The notes beneath the pieces were generated by a model that worked only from the letters and a program-made list of their open reading frames with translations, ran no database searches and had not been told where the DNA came from. DNA of 64,000 nucleotides from Ulva prolifera (lineage: Eukaryota; Chlorophyta; Ulvophyceae; Ulvales; Ulvaceae). Of the stretch, positions 10,444 through 21,923 are shown piece by piece. The stretch spans positions 5,354,538 to 5,418,537 of the forward strand of contig CM041203.1 of NCBI GenBank assembly GCA_023078555.1, read 5' to 3'. How positions within the stretch are numbered: position 1 is the stretch's first letter; the number at the start of each line of letters is the position of its first letter. The position numbers and the translations under genes are program-made.

Positions 10444-13400
10444 ATGGTTGACGCCGAGGGAGATGAACTCCTTGTGCGATCACCGGCACCATCGCTACCT
10501 ACACCTGTGAAAGAGCATGGTCCATCCGAGGCTCGCACGAACTCCCATTCGACCTCAGGCGATGCGCATGCTTCCGATGGCGCAGGCGTCAATCTCGATG
10601 GCACGGGAAGCGATGACGACCACATTGATGACCACGCGATTCCAGGTGTGTGCGAAGAAGTATGCGTGCGCTGTTGCGTGCACGGCGGGATACCAAGCAG
10701 TACTGCGACGCTCTACAGTGCCACGAGTCTGCATTTAAATAATAGAAAGTCAATTGTATTACTTGGCAGCCACATGCCCCGCAATCAAGCCTTCGCCGCC
10801 AGTCGCTTGCACAGCTGTCCAGCTTGTGGGCCCAGCCTAGGTCACTCAAATGCAAGCACCATCGTGTCTGCAGCACGAAGCCTCTCTGAGGAAGATCAGC
10901 AGCAGATGCGGAAGGTGGTACGCGACAGCGCAGAATTTTCAATGGCCTTGGATTTCCTGGAGACGTTTGAAGCAGTCTTGAAGCTCACAACTGAGTTTAC
11001 CATCAACTCACTGGAGCACGAGCTCATCACTTCAGACGGCTCACAGCCTGGCGCCCTCCGTGACCTGCACATGGTAAGTTCTAGCAACTGAGCTTCTTCA
11101 TATTCATTCGACCGTCCTGGTCACTGTTGCAGTCTTCGTCACAGCCCATAGGCTTCATCATGGCAGCGCAAATGGCCGCCCATGGCCACGGCCTGCATAC
11201 ACATACAGCAGCCCATCATAGAGCTTGCAACCTTGCCATGCAATGATTCGCATTTATGCATAGGTTACAGATGCATGTGTTGACCCAGTCAAACAGCCCG
11301 GTGTGCTCAAGCTGCCCTCAGTTCATCGTCCCCCACAGCACACACCGTCACAGTCAGCGCGCGACCAAGCAGGTATGCCATGCCTGTACACGTGCTTGCC
11401 ACTGCCGGCCATGCTTAGCGCTGCGCCAGACGACGTTCACGTTTTCATTGGGAGGCCAGTGAGAGCGGTTGCATTCATCGAGATGCTCAGCCACTTCCTG
11501 CGCTCCGCCGCCACGACTCGGCACAGACATGCTCCCGCACGCCCCGCCCTGCGCAGCAAACTAGGTCAGCTCTTGCCGTCACACCATCACTCCCACTCAC
11601 TCCAACCCTCGCACTCTTATACTGCAGATTCTGCATGCATCGCTTCCGTCGAGCATACACAGCACCATTGCACAATTCCCGAGCACCTGCTCGGCACTCC
11701 AGTACGCGCCTTGGAGGCAGCATTGCCCAACCTCTCTGAGGCAGCGGTCGTTAGTCTGTTGGAGGCAGCGGTGCTCAGTTCCGCTGAGGCAGCGATGGCC
11801 GGTGAGCTCTTCTTCAGCGTAGGCTTCAAAGCTCACGCTCCGCTGCGCAGGAGCTCATGAAGGGCGTCTCTCCGTTCTCGCGCCTGGTGCCGGAGAAGTG
11901 GGCCTCCGGCCTCTGCCGCCTCAGCCGCGCGTACTTCGCCGTCGAGCCGGAGCTCAACCCCTTCCATGGCACACCCCGAGGCCGGGAGGCGCATGCATAC
12001 GCGCAGTTCTCCGCCGAGCAGCGGTGCGCCTCCGCCTTCCTTCACGGAGAGACCACATGCGTCTGCGCCTGCATGTGCTCCACCGGATACTTCAGATGCC
12101 CAAAAGTCTGTGTGCGTGGCCGGCCCCCAGATGAGGGGGTGTCTGTGGGGTGCTGCGGTGTTGCTGCTGGTGCTCCCAGCAGCCCTGTGCCCCGCCCCCA
12201 CATGGCAGTGCCTCTATGCAGCGGCCATGCCTTCATGTCGGCTGCTCGGGTCTCAGAATCATAGCGTGTGGAGGAGCTTGGGCACGTTGGCACACCTAAT
12301 GCTGCAGTCCCACATCCATGCTCTGTTATTTCTTTGCATGTATGCTTGACCAGTGTCTGAATTTGATGTCTTTGAACGAGAGTGTTTCCTGCATTTCATG
12401 TTGGTCTGCCATGCAATGGGTCGAGCTCAGGGGCACTTGTGTCGCTAATCACATCTGCTTGCCGCACTGTGGCCGCGCGCATCCCGTAGGAACCGCCTGC
12501 AACCCGCAAAGCGTTGCAACGCCCCTGTCGCCTGGCTCCCTCTGGTCCAGGCATCTGCCATGAAGCAGCACGGATCCGCATCGGCTTCCACGACCGCCGT
12601 CGTATCATGCGGACCAATGCATGGTGCTCATGCATGTCTCTGAGGTGCAGATGCCTGCTGCTGCGCGCGCTGTGCGACCTGCGGGCGGAGCGGCCGGACG
12701 CGCGGGACCTCATTGACCTCGGGCAGCTGACGGCCAAGGCGCAGGAGAAGCTGCACGCGGCAGCGGTGGCCGCGGGCGAGGGCGCGGGCGCGGCGGAGCC
12801 GATCATTTACGAGCCGGTTTGCCCCCTCGCCGCTGGCTGCACTTTCCTCTGCATGTGCTGTACCTCCAGTGATATCTCGCGTCTCCGCTCACGCTTTTTC
12901 ACGACCGTTTTGGTCGGGAATTGGTGATGGCGTAAGAGAAAAGTAAGTAGCGCAGTTGCGGGGTGACTTTGCTCAGGGAGACCTGTGTTGCACACTCAGC
13001 TTTAAATAAATACAAAATCATGCTGTGCAGGACGACTTCACGCGGCAGCCGCTCGGCGAGGACGATGAGGAGCGGCAGTACTGGCTCGCCGACCTCCGCC
13101 CCGGCGGCCTGCGCCTCTGCCGCGAGATCCTGCCGACGGAGGACGACGCGGAGGCGTACCTCGCGCGCGCGCTTGCGGCGGCGGCGCGCGGTCGTGGCCG
13201 CAAGAGCGGCGGTGGCGGCGGCGGCGGCCGCAAGAGCAAGAAGACGTACCTGCCTGAGGAGGACATGGGGCCGGGGCGGTGGGAGACGGTTGCGACGACG
13301 CTGGAGGAGGTGGAGGAGGTGCGTGCAATGCATGGTTCTCATGCGTGTCATTGAGGGAGCAATGGGTGTGGCAGTGGGGGCGGGTGACGTCCTGACTGTG

Positions 13401-13906
13401 GGTGGAGGGCCCGTCGGGCGGAGCCTGCGTTCACGGACGTACCATACGTGAAGTTGTTCAGGAAATGGTGTGGGGCTGCGCATGAACACAGGCTGGGAGG
13501 GTACTGCCCCTGTCAATGTGCCCGCTGACGTGCGTGGCTGCCAGGGCAGCAAGTCGGTGTGCCAGCTGGAGCCAGTCAGTGTCAGCATCTTTTGACCAGA
13601 AGCCACGACCCGTCGACCAATCGAATCCGCTCGAACTTGTCAACAGCTGGAGGGATGAGGCTGTGGTGGTGACAAGGGTGCACTGCTGGTGACACGGCTG
13701 CGGCGGTGTAGGCGGGCAAGGAGCTGCAGAAGAGCAAGCATGAGCAGGACCGCTCCCTCGGGGAGCTCATCTGCACGCAGGTGGCTGAGGTGCGCGCCGA
13801 GGAGGCCGCGCGGGCCGCGGCGCGCGATGCTGAGACCCTGAAGGAGCTGCGGCGGGAGGCCCAGCTGCAGGCCGGCCGCGACCGCAGCCTCCGGCAGCGC
13901 AAGCCG

Positions 13907-13947
<41 letters not shown>

Positions 13948-15902
13948 TGCCCCGCTGATATCACCGATATCACCGAATCATGCATACATCATAATCCGAA
14001 ACGGGGCAGAGATCGCGCACATTCCGTGTTTGTGAGGGGCACTCCTCCAAGTCTGTGGTCGGGGGCCCTCACGCATGCTTACGCAAAGTACACATGCCAG
14101 TTGGCTGGCAGTCGGCTGGGCGTGCCCAACCTCTGCAGCCTGCACATTGGTGCAGGTCAGTCGGAGCACATATGTCCTTGTTTATCCCCACTCCCATCCC
14201 CACTCCCATCCGACGCAAGACGTTCGTCACAAGCACAGCTCTTCATACTGAAAAACCGCGCATGCATACATGAATACATACATCAGCGATCATTCCCGGC
14301 CTCCGTCCTGTGTAAGTTCATTCAAACATCAGCCTGCTTATCGTATATGCACGCATCAGATACCTCGTTGGTGTGCCCCGTGTACTCGAAACTTTCTGCC
14401 TCTCCGACTTGCCCTTTCAACACCCAGTGCTTCCCCGGCACTCAGACAATGCTGTGCGAGATGTCAGCCACCAGGCCTGCACACGCCAGAACTCAGGTTC
14501 ACATTAGTAACAATGCGTCGATATATTCGTTTTAGGTATCAGAGTGCTTACAATGCTCAAAACAGATGTGCATGGGTGTCTCGGATGGAAGAGCTGGCGC
14601 CCGTTTGATCACGCCGAGATCAGAACGTGTGCAGATGGACGTTATCATCCACCATGTGCACATTCACATGCATTGGCATGTGCATCGCCTTGTGAATGCA
14701 GAGGTCCCCACACAGGGTGCTGCCTGCAGGTGGACTACACCTTCACTGACACCTTCCTCTCGATGAACCGCGCCATCCAGGGCTGCTCCGCGTGGGGCAC
14801 CACGTCCCGCCGCACCTGCGCCTCCCGTGACCCCGTCCCGCGCCTCGAGCCCCGCGCCCACCCCTCCACCCGCGCCGGCGCCCGCACCGGCCCCGACGAC
14901 GACCCGGCCGACGCGGCCGCCCCTGCGCCCGACCCCGCCGCAGACGCACCAGCTGCGCCAGCGGCTCCAGCTGCGGCAGATGCCGCAGCGGCGGCGCCGG
15001 CCGCGGCGCCGGCCGCGCCAGCCCCGGCCCCAGCTCCCGAGCCTGCGCCGGCTCCGATCCCACACACAGCAGCCCCGCCTGCGGCCCATGCAGCTGCGCC
15101 GAATGGCGCCCAGGTGGCGGCTCCGTCGCTAGGAGCCACGCGGCAGGCGATCAAGGTCTGTGGCCACAAGGCCGCGCCTGCGCCACGCAAGCGCGAGGCG
15201 CGCGCGATCGGCGTAGTGCATGGGGAGCTCAGCGCCGCCGACGCGGTGGCTGAGGCGGCGTGCCGTGGCACAGTCAGCCTCGCGCAGAGGCGGGCGTCGA
15301 CCGCGCACGCAGCAACGACCACGGCGGAGGGCACCGCGGCGGCCGCGCTCGCCGAGCTTGCGGCGGGCTGCCCCCCTGCCTTCCCCGCCGTGCCGGCCGG
15401 CACCGCCCTCGGCATCCCGGCGTGTGCACCGGCGCCCCCCGGCGGCCCGGCCGTGGTGGCGGCAACCGGTGTGTGCACACCAGCGGCCGCCGGTGGCCTC
15501 GTGGACGGCGTTGCGGTCCTGAGGGACAGCAACCACGCCCGCGTGAAGGCGCCGGGGGGGCCGCTGCTACCGGCGGGCGTGAGCGACGCAGACGTGGTCG
15601 CCGCCGCCGCGGTCGGCGTGCGGCTGCCGCGCGATGCGGGTCGGCGGCGGGACCCGCGCGAGCGCCTGCCGCCCACGCTGCCGCCGCCGCTGAACGGCAC
15701 CGTGTCGCTCGCGCACCATCCCGAGGGCCTCGGCGGCCGCGGGGAGGAGAACGGAGGGCTGTTTGTGTCTGGGTGGGGCAGTAAGAAGCGTCGCTACACG
15801 CCGCCGGCCACGGAGGGCCCCACGGCAAAGGGTATGCGGCCGAGCGGCGGCCGTGCGATGTCCCTTCCCCCTCTCGCGCCAGACGGGCCGGTCGGGCATT
15901 GA
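10444..15902 (+). CDS. DDT-domain chromatin protein, DDR4-like
   Basis: Seven exons were read: 10444-10645, 10874-11073, 11851-12023, 12651-12816, 13031-13318, 13712-13906 and 14730-15902. All phases close, giving 798 residues. Residues about 68-150 form a DDT domain (ALDFLETFEAVLKL and SLEHELI, then DLHMELMKGVSP). Next come LLLRALCDLRAERPD near residue 193, a WHIM1-like motif, and PLGEDDEERQYWLADLR near 253, a WHIM2/WSD-like motif. This order matches plant DDT-domain proteins such as DDR4 that pair with ISWI-type remodelers. Residues 344-408 are a charged coiled coil. The last 390 residues are Ala/Pro-rich low complexity with basic patches. The intron at 11074-11850 contains open frames that are skipped because joining across it restores the DDT helix. 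Intron 6 opens with 38 consecutive C. Nuclear location and ISWI partnership are inferred from the family. Confidence 0.85.
13910..13947 (+). repeat. Poly-C tract of 38 bases just inside an intron donor
   Basis: An uninterrupted run of C begins three bases after the GT of intron 6 of the DDT gene. It is a length-unstable homopolymer (and may be imprecisely sequenced). If the intron were retained, it would encode a polyproline stretch before a stop at 14033-14035. Confidence 0.9.
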
Positions 15903-17445
15903 CGCCGTGGCAGTAGGGCATTTTTCCCGCGTGGTTCTAGGCTGCAATGCGGTTGACAGCGCAGCTGGTGACAACAATGGGCATCGCTGCAGCTCAGGGA
16001 TGGCTACGGGGTAATTTTACATGCATTGTGGTGGGTCTTGTGGCATCTGATGGTATGTGGCGGGGCGGCTATGCGGTTGAGGTGACTTGGAAGCTGGATT
16101 AGCGGCTTTCTTATGATTTGGCCGTGCTGTGTCTTGTTGAAATGTGAGGTGCGTGCATGTGCGCGTAGCGTGGTTCGATCTGGCGGTCACTTCTGGGTCG
16201 GTGTCGCTCGGTGCGGCATCGTTCTGCTGCACTGTGCATGCATGTGCACGTTGAAGTGCATGCGTGCTGAGCGCTGCAACAGTCACAACTCCGTATTTGG
16301 GTGGTAAGAGGCAACGATGAAAGCAGGTTCCGTGTGTTTGCCCTGCTGCCAGGCGTCACTGGCGTTCTCTTTGTTGAAGCAGCGGCTCGTACTGACCTGC
16401 TCAGACGCCACGTGCGCAAATGATTTTTTTATGCTGCATGTGTCTTGTGCAGTCTGTTGGGGGGCAGTCCCGTGCTCGGGTTGTTTCGGATCCAACATCA
16501 CCCCGCGGCGCTGCAGCTGCATGTTGAGTGCCGAGAGACTGCCCAATGTTCATTGCCACCAATTGTCCATGCAATAACAAATTACAGACTGAGTACTACA
16601 ACGACGGCAACGCACCGGCATGAGCTCCTGCTGATGGCTCATCACAGTCTCGTGTATCGCAGTGGACATCATGTGTGCCTGCAGCATACAAGTAAATGGA
16701 TCGTGCTAGGGCAGAGCTGCACGAGACCACTTTCGTCGATTTTCCATCTGGCACAATTCTGCTGATGTGTCAACAGCAGCATCAGCGGCATGTGCAATTG
16801 CAGCCAGCATGCTTTCTTGCCCTGGGACATGCCCAAACGAACCCAATTCCGGTTTAATGTTGTTTTCAGTGTACCAATGAACACAGAGGCCGTGCCGATG
16901 ATGTAAGGGTTGTGGCAGCTAGGTTGTGGTGGCGCATGTCCCACCAGCCAAAGCCCTGTGTGTAAGGTGTTGCTGTGAATAGGTTGGAGGGGAACTGCAT
17001 CAGCCAAGCGCACACCACGACGTGACACGGTCTATCTAAGAGCGAATTTTAGATTTAAGCACAAGCGTCAGCGCTCTTGCGAACGCCACAGTTGGCTGGT
17101 TGCAAATCACCACTTGGCCTGGAGCAAGTGCGGCACTTACCTGGTTGATGCTGATTGCCTACACACATATTTGACAGCCAGATAGCGGCAGACGGCATGC
17201 AGCCATGTACCTGTGGCACTGAGCACAGTGTACTGTGACAGAAGGCAGCGGCTGCATTACATTGAATTACACTGCAACGCTTACATCGCCATGCACTAGA
17301 CTAAGGAGCGAAGTGGCCTGCTACTAGGTAACCCACAGTAGCTGACGGCGTCGAACGAGACGCGTCCACGCTGCAGGTGTTCTGATGCGCCTTGATACGG
17401 GCTTCCACAGGCCAAGTGGCGCTGGCGGCGCAGTGGCTGACAGAC
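15903..17445. other. Convergent intergenic region
   Basis: This lies between the 3' ends of the DDT gene (+) and the coiled-coil gene (-). No exon, RNA gene or repeat family was recognised. It should hold both 3' UTRs. Confidence 0.5.
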
Positions 17446-20400
17446 TCACATGCCGAAGAACCGCCCCAGGAGGCCGCCTGTCCGGCCCTGCAGCCTATCA
17501 TCCCCATCACTCACCGCTCCACCCCCCACCCCATCCTCGCCACTTCCGGGGTCACCATCGCCCCCCTCCTCCTCAACAGGAGGGCTGCTATCCACCGTAC
17601 ATCCATCGCCGCCGCCGTCGCGCCCGCGATCGGGCTCAGGCCCTCCCTGGCCGGCATCACCCACGCCCCCTGAAGCCGCCGATGCATCGGGCGTGGCGTC
17701 GTCGAGGAGGTCGGCGACGGCGACGCCCTGCGCCTCTAGCCACGACGAGTCCGCCGCGGCGCCGTAGAACTCCTCCATCGCCGCCTGCAGCAGCCGCCGA
17801 GCGGAGGCCTCGGCCTCGGCGGCGCGGCGCCAGCGCGCCCCATCGGCAGTGGCGCCGGCCACACGCGGCTGCTGCGCGCGCTCCTCTGCGACGTCACGCG
17901 ACTCAAACGCACCCTGCACACGTGGCCACAGGTGCACTCGTGTAAAGCCGCGACGGTCTGCTTGCACCGGGAGGGCTCTGCCTCGTTCGGTCGACACAAA
18001 AGGGCGCTCCCCACATGGCGACATTCGAAGTGCGTGTGCACACATGCAACACATCCATGGTCCAGTGAGGTTCAGCCGCCTGATCTCGAGCGAGATTGGG
18101 CACAGGTGTACAATGATACCCATCGGTCAGCCTGCACTGGCTGTGGCCCCCTACAAACAAGAGGCGCAGGCAGCCCTGCCGGCAACCGCAGCGCATGCGG
18201 CCGCAGTGCCTTCTCTCATGCATGGGCCTAGGAACGCTCACACTGCACGGTCACATCACGGGGGCTGTTGAAGAGACACTGGCGTGAGTGCAGCGCAGAA
18301 CGAAACGCAGCACGGTCCTGAAGCCGTACCTGCAGAGCCGCCTCTAGCCGCACGACCTCCTGGCCGGCGGCGGCCTGTGCAGCCTGCGCCGCCTCCACCT
18401 GCTGCTCCAGGGCCGACACCCGCGCCACCGCCGCCGCCGCGTCGGCCTCCGCGCCGGACAGCCGCCGCTCCGCCGCAGCGGTGAGAGCTTCGGCCGCTCG
18501 CACCGCGAGCCGCAGGTCGTCCCGCTCCTGCACGGTCACCACCCTGCCATTCTCCCGTGGTGTGTATCTCATGGTGGGGTGCTGCCGCGACTCCGTCAAG
18601 GCACCGCGCTGCAATTGTCCACCCTGACGCAGCACACGCAGCAGCGCTGAGGAAGGCAATGGAAACTACAGCAAACTCGGAAGCATTCAACAGCAGACGC
18701 CAGGCCATCACCGGCGCTTCACGGTGCGCTGTGTCTACACCACCACTCAAGGAAAAGGATGCGAGTCCGCACCTGTGCCGCGCTCTGCGCCGCCACAGCC
18801 ACGCTCCCATACTCCGCCAGGTGCTGCCCGCTCGCCGCGACGATGTCCCCGAGACGTGTGCGCAGCTCCGCCGCGTCGGCCCGCGCCCGCGCCGCGTCCC
18901 GCCGCGCCTCCTCCAGGTCGCGCGCCGCGTCGCCGAGCTGCCGCCGCAGCTCCGGCGCGAGGGCGGCGGCCTCCGCGGACAGCGCGCGCGTCTCTGCGGC
19001 CGCCGCGAGCCGCGCCTCCAGCGCCGCAGCCTCCGCTCGCTCCCGCTCCAGCACCTCCTCCACGCGCCGGCAGCGGCTGCACACGGCAGCCTCTAGGTCC
19101 GCCGACCCCCGGCCTGCTCCGTCCTCCTGGGGGCATGCTTCCGCTCCCGGCCCTCCAGCCGGAGCGGCTTCCGCCGCGGGTATTGCGCAATCGTGGGGTT
19201 CCAGCGGAGCGCCAGTGTCAGCGTCGTGGACCAGATCGGGAGTCGTTAGCGGAAGAGGCGGGTCGGGCGCCGGGGTGACTCTCAGCCCCCGCGTCGGCGG
19301 CCTGCATACATGGACAAGCACATTGAGGCGCTTGCCGGGCTTAGACACATGCACGCCGTGCCGCTCGGGTCCTGTTCACGGCCAGACGGTGCAGAGTGTC
19401 ACGGCAAAGGGCCCGTTGCGGAGGCACAGATCACATCAATGCAGCCATGTACAGGAACGGTGATGTGACCGGGCCACCACTTATGCATGAGAGCCTCACC
19501 ACCACCTACGAATGAGAGCCTCACCTGTACCGCTCGAGCCGTGCGACGAGCATCGCCGTGTCCCGCACAGCCTCGCAGTACTTATCCAGCAGCTGCTCCA
19601 CCTGCTCTGCCGCCTCCTCCCGCTCCCCCCGTACCTCCGCGTACGCCTGCCGGATCGCATCCACCTCCCCCGCCGCCTCCACCGCCTCTTCCCGCAGCCC
19701 CGCTGTCTCCGCCTCCAGCGCCGCGATGCGCCGCGCCTGCGCGCGCCGCACGCGCTCCAGCCGCAGGCACTCCCGCGCCACCTCCGCGGCCCCCGCCGCG
19801 GCGGGAGCCGCAGCTGGCGCCGCAGCGCCAGCGGCGGCATCTGCCGCGGCGGCGGCGGCGGCAGCCGCCTCCATCGCGGCTGGAGCCGCCGGCGCGGCGT
19901 CGACGTCACTCAGGCTCTCCTCCTCTGCCGCAACGTCCGCCGGCTTCTCAGCACCGCGGCGCTTGCCCCCGCCGCCAAACAGCCCAAACAGCCCGCGGCG
20001 GGGGGGCGGTGCCGCCTCGGCTGCCTGCGCCACCGAGCTCCCGTCATCCCCGGCATGCGCCGCCTCCGCGACATGCTGACTGGTGGTCTGAGAGGCCGCA
20101 GGCTGGTCCGGCATGGCTTCTCGAGCCTTGCGGAGGGCTGCGGCGAGCGCCTCTGCAGTGGTGGCGCCGAGGGGCAGGTCTGACGCATCAAACGATGGCA
20201 GCTGCAGCTGGCTGTCTGCGCCGCCATGCGATGGGGAGTGCCCAGCACTCGCCCCCGCCCCCGCCAGTGTCCCACCAGCAGACGCTCCGCTGGGGCTGAG
20301 GGGGGCGGCGGCACTGCCGGTGTGGCTTGTGCGGCGGGCCGGGGGGTCGCTTGCTGACGCTAGCAGCGACGCAAAATCGGAGGGGGGGCCCTGGAGTGAG

Positions 20401-21062
20401 ACGATATTCTGTGCACCCGCCTCCGTACTATCACTAGTAGATGAGCGCAGTGCCGCCGGAGACGTGCCGTGCGTCGTCGAGGTGGGATTTGCTGAGGTGG
20501 CAGGACCTGAGGTGGGTTGCGAGCTGGGGATGGGTGTGGTGGGAGCTGCATGAGGCTGGCTGAGAGATGGAGCTGCTCCCAGGGGAGGAGCACCATGTGC
20601 ATCTGAGGCGTGGATCATTGCCCAATCTGGAGGGGGCTCGTGTGTGGCTGCAGAGGTTGCAGGCCGGGGGGGAGCACCTGCCGGGCCGTGTGGTTGAAGT
20701 GCTGCAGGAGCAGTGGCTAGAGGGGTGCCTGTGGAGGTTTGCGGATGGCTGCTTGACACAGCATGGCCCGCGGTCGGCTGATCCTGGAAGCTCACACCAT
20801 GCTTTGTCCTATTGTCAGTATACCTTCCGGGATGTGTGGCTGTTGCTGCTGGAAGATTGTCGGGAGGTGGAGTGGTGCCCTGATGGTGCTGTTCCACAAA
20901 TCTGTGGCTGCCTGGGATCTCCGCAGCTTTATTGCTCGGATCAGCGGGGAAACTGTCGAAGAATCCGCCCGATGGCGGTTGTGGTGCCTTGGTGGGTTGC
21001 TCTCCGGCCTCTGACTGGTCATGAGCATTCTCTTGCTGCCACCTCTCCCAAGCACTCGCCAT
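17446..21062 (-). CDS. Ala/Ser-rich coiled-coil protein of unknown function
   Basis: Four minus-strand exons were read: 21062-19525, 19301-18773, 18527-18330 and 17913-17446. Phases close to give 910 residues. The ATG at 21062 (MASAWERW, context CCCATGG) was preferred to an upstream TTG. Residues 1-390 are low-complexity Pro/Ser/Thr/Ala/His-rich sequence. A basic GLFGLFGGGGKRR motif follows near residue 385, then an acidic Asp/Ser patch and an alanine stretch. From about residue 450 to 800 the chain is nearly all heptad-like Ala/Glu/Arg/Leu coiled coil, spread over exons 1 to 4. The C-terminal 90 residues are Gly/Asp/Glu-rich and end GGLLGRFFGM, echoing the earlier GLFGLFGG. No enzyme motif is present. 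A structural or scaffold role is plausible. A 13-nt direct repeat places a second GTGAGG donor-like site 24 bp beyond the exon 1 donor. I do not recognise a named family. Confidence 0.78.
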
Positions 21063-21923
21063 GGGAACGGAAGTCGCACAGCGTACTCTTGACAAGCTGG
21101 GCCGATTAAAGCGCTTCAAAGCATGTTGTTGAGGCCATTTGGCTCCGATCAGGAGGATCCATCAGGTTCAGCTGCACCTTCTGAATGGTTTATTGTGAGG
21201 GATACAACGGAACGGTGGCCCAGCTTCTACCAGCACACTCCTAGCAAAACTTTACGTCCATAAATAACAGGGAGTCCGAAGAACGGGTCTCGACGGCGTG
21301 ATCGCACATTCAGAGTTGGGACAGGACCCGCTGGGGCTCCTCTAGCATGTACGCAGATCGATGATCATCCGAAGCAAGCATTGAGAATGAGCCGTTGCCA
21401 CGTGTGCATTTCTACTGTGCTAGGGGCATTTTGTTCCAGCGAGCCTACGATCAGTTACGCTGTGGGCTAGCCTATGTTACTGCATAAGCGTGAAGCGTCA
21501 CCAGGAGGAAAATTCTTCTGAGTATCGCTGTACCTGGTGATCCAGGTTGGGGACCCGTGGAGCGGTCTGGGCATTGAGATCAGGCAATGTGGATACGCTA
21601 TCGTGTCCTCAGGCACTGTTCAACGCCGAGCCACGGCCAGCGGAGCACAATGCAACATCACACACTACACCCGCATGATGTACGCAAGCCACAGGTGAAC
21701 TTCATGAAGAATCACAAGTTGCATCGCGTACCGGCTTGTGCACATGGCATCGACAGTGCTTGGAGAGTGGTCTCACATGTACATCAACATAAACGCCAAA
21801 CATACGCATGGTCTTTCATTGAAACAGTAGCGCGACCTTTTGGTTAACTGACCAGTTTTTAAATTTCCCTCCTGCGCGTAGCGCATTTCCCCGCATTCCA
21901 GCTATAGCGCGCGACGGTGCATA
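21063..21923. other. Divergent promoter region
   Basis: This spacer separates the minus-strand coiled-coil gene from the plus-strand Sec14-like gene and should carry both promoters. No clear TATA box or repeat was identified, and no convincing exon. Confidence 0.45.

Noticed and set aside
11271-11860. Open frames between DDT exons 2 and 3 considered as exons
   Set aside because: Joining 11073 directly to 11851 restores a continuous DDT helix (DLHMELMKGVSP) in phase; inserting these frames breaks it.
14735-15700. Long minus-strand Ala/Gly/Ser-rich frame opposite the last DDT exon
   Set aside because: Antisense shadow of GC-rich low-complexity coding sequence, with no splice or motif support.
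19487-20299. Plus-strand Pro/Arg-rich frames opposite the coiled-coil gene
   Set aside because: They are the complement of Ala/Glu codons in a GC-rich coiled coil; the minus-strand model is supported by four phase-consistent exons.
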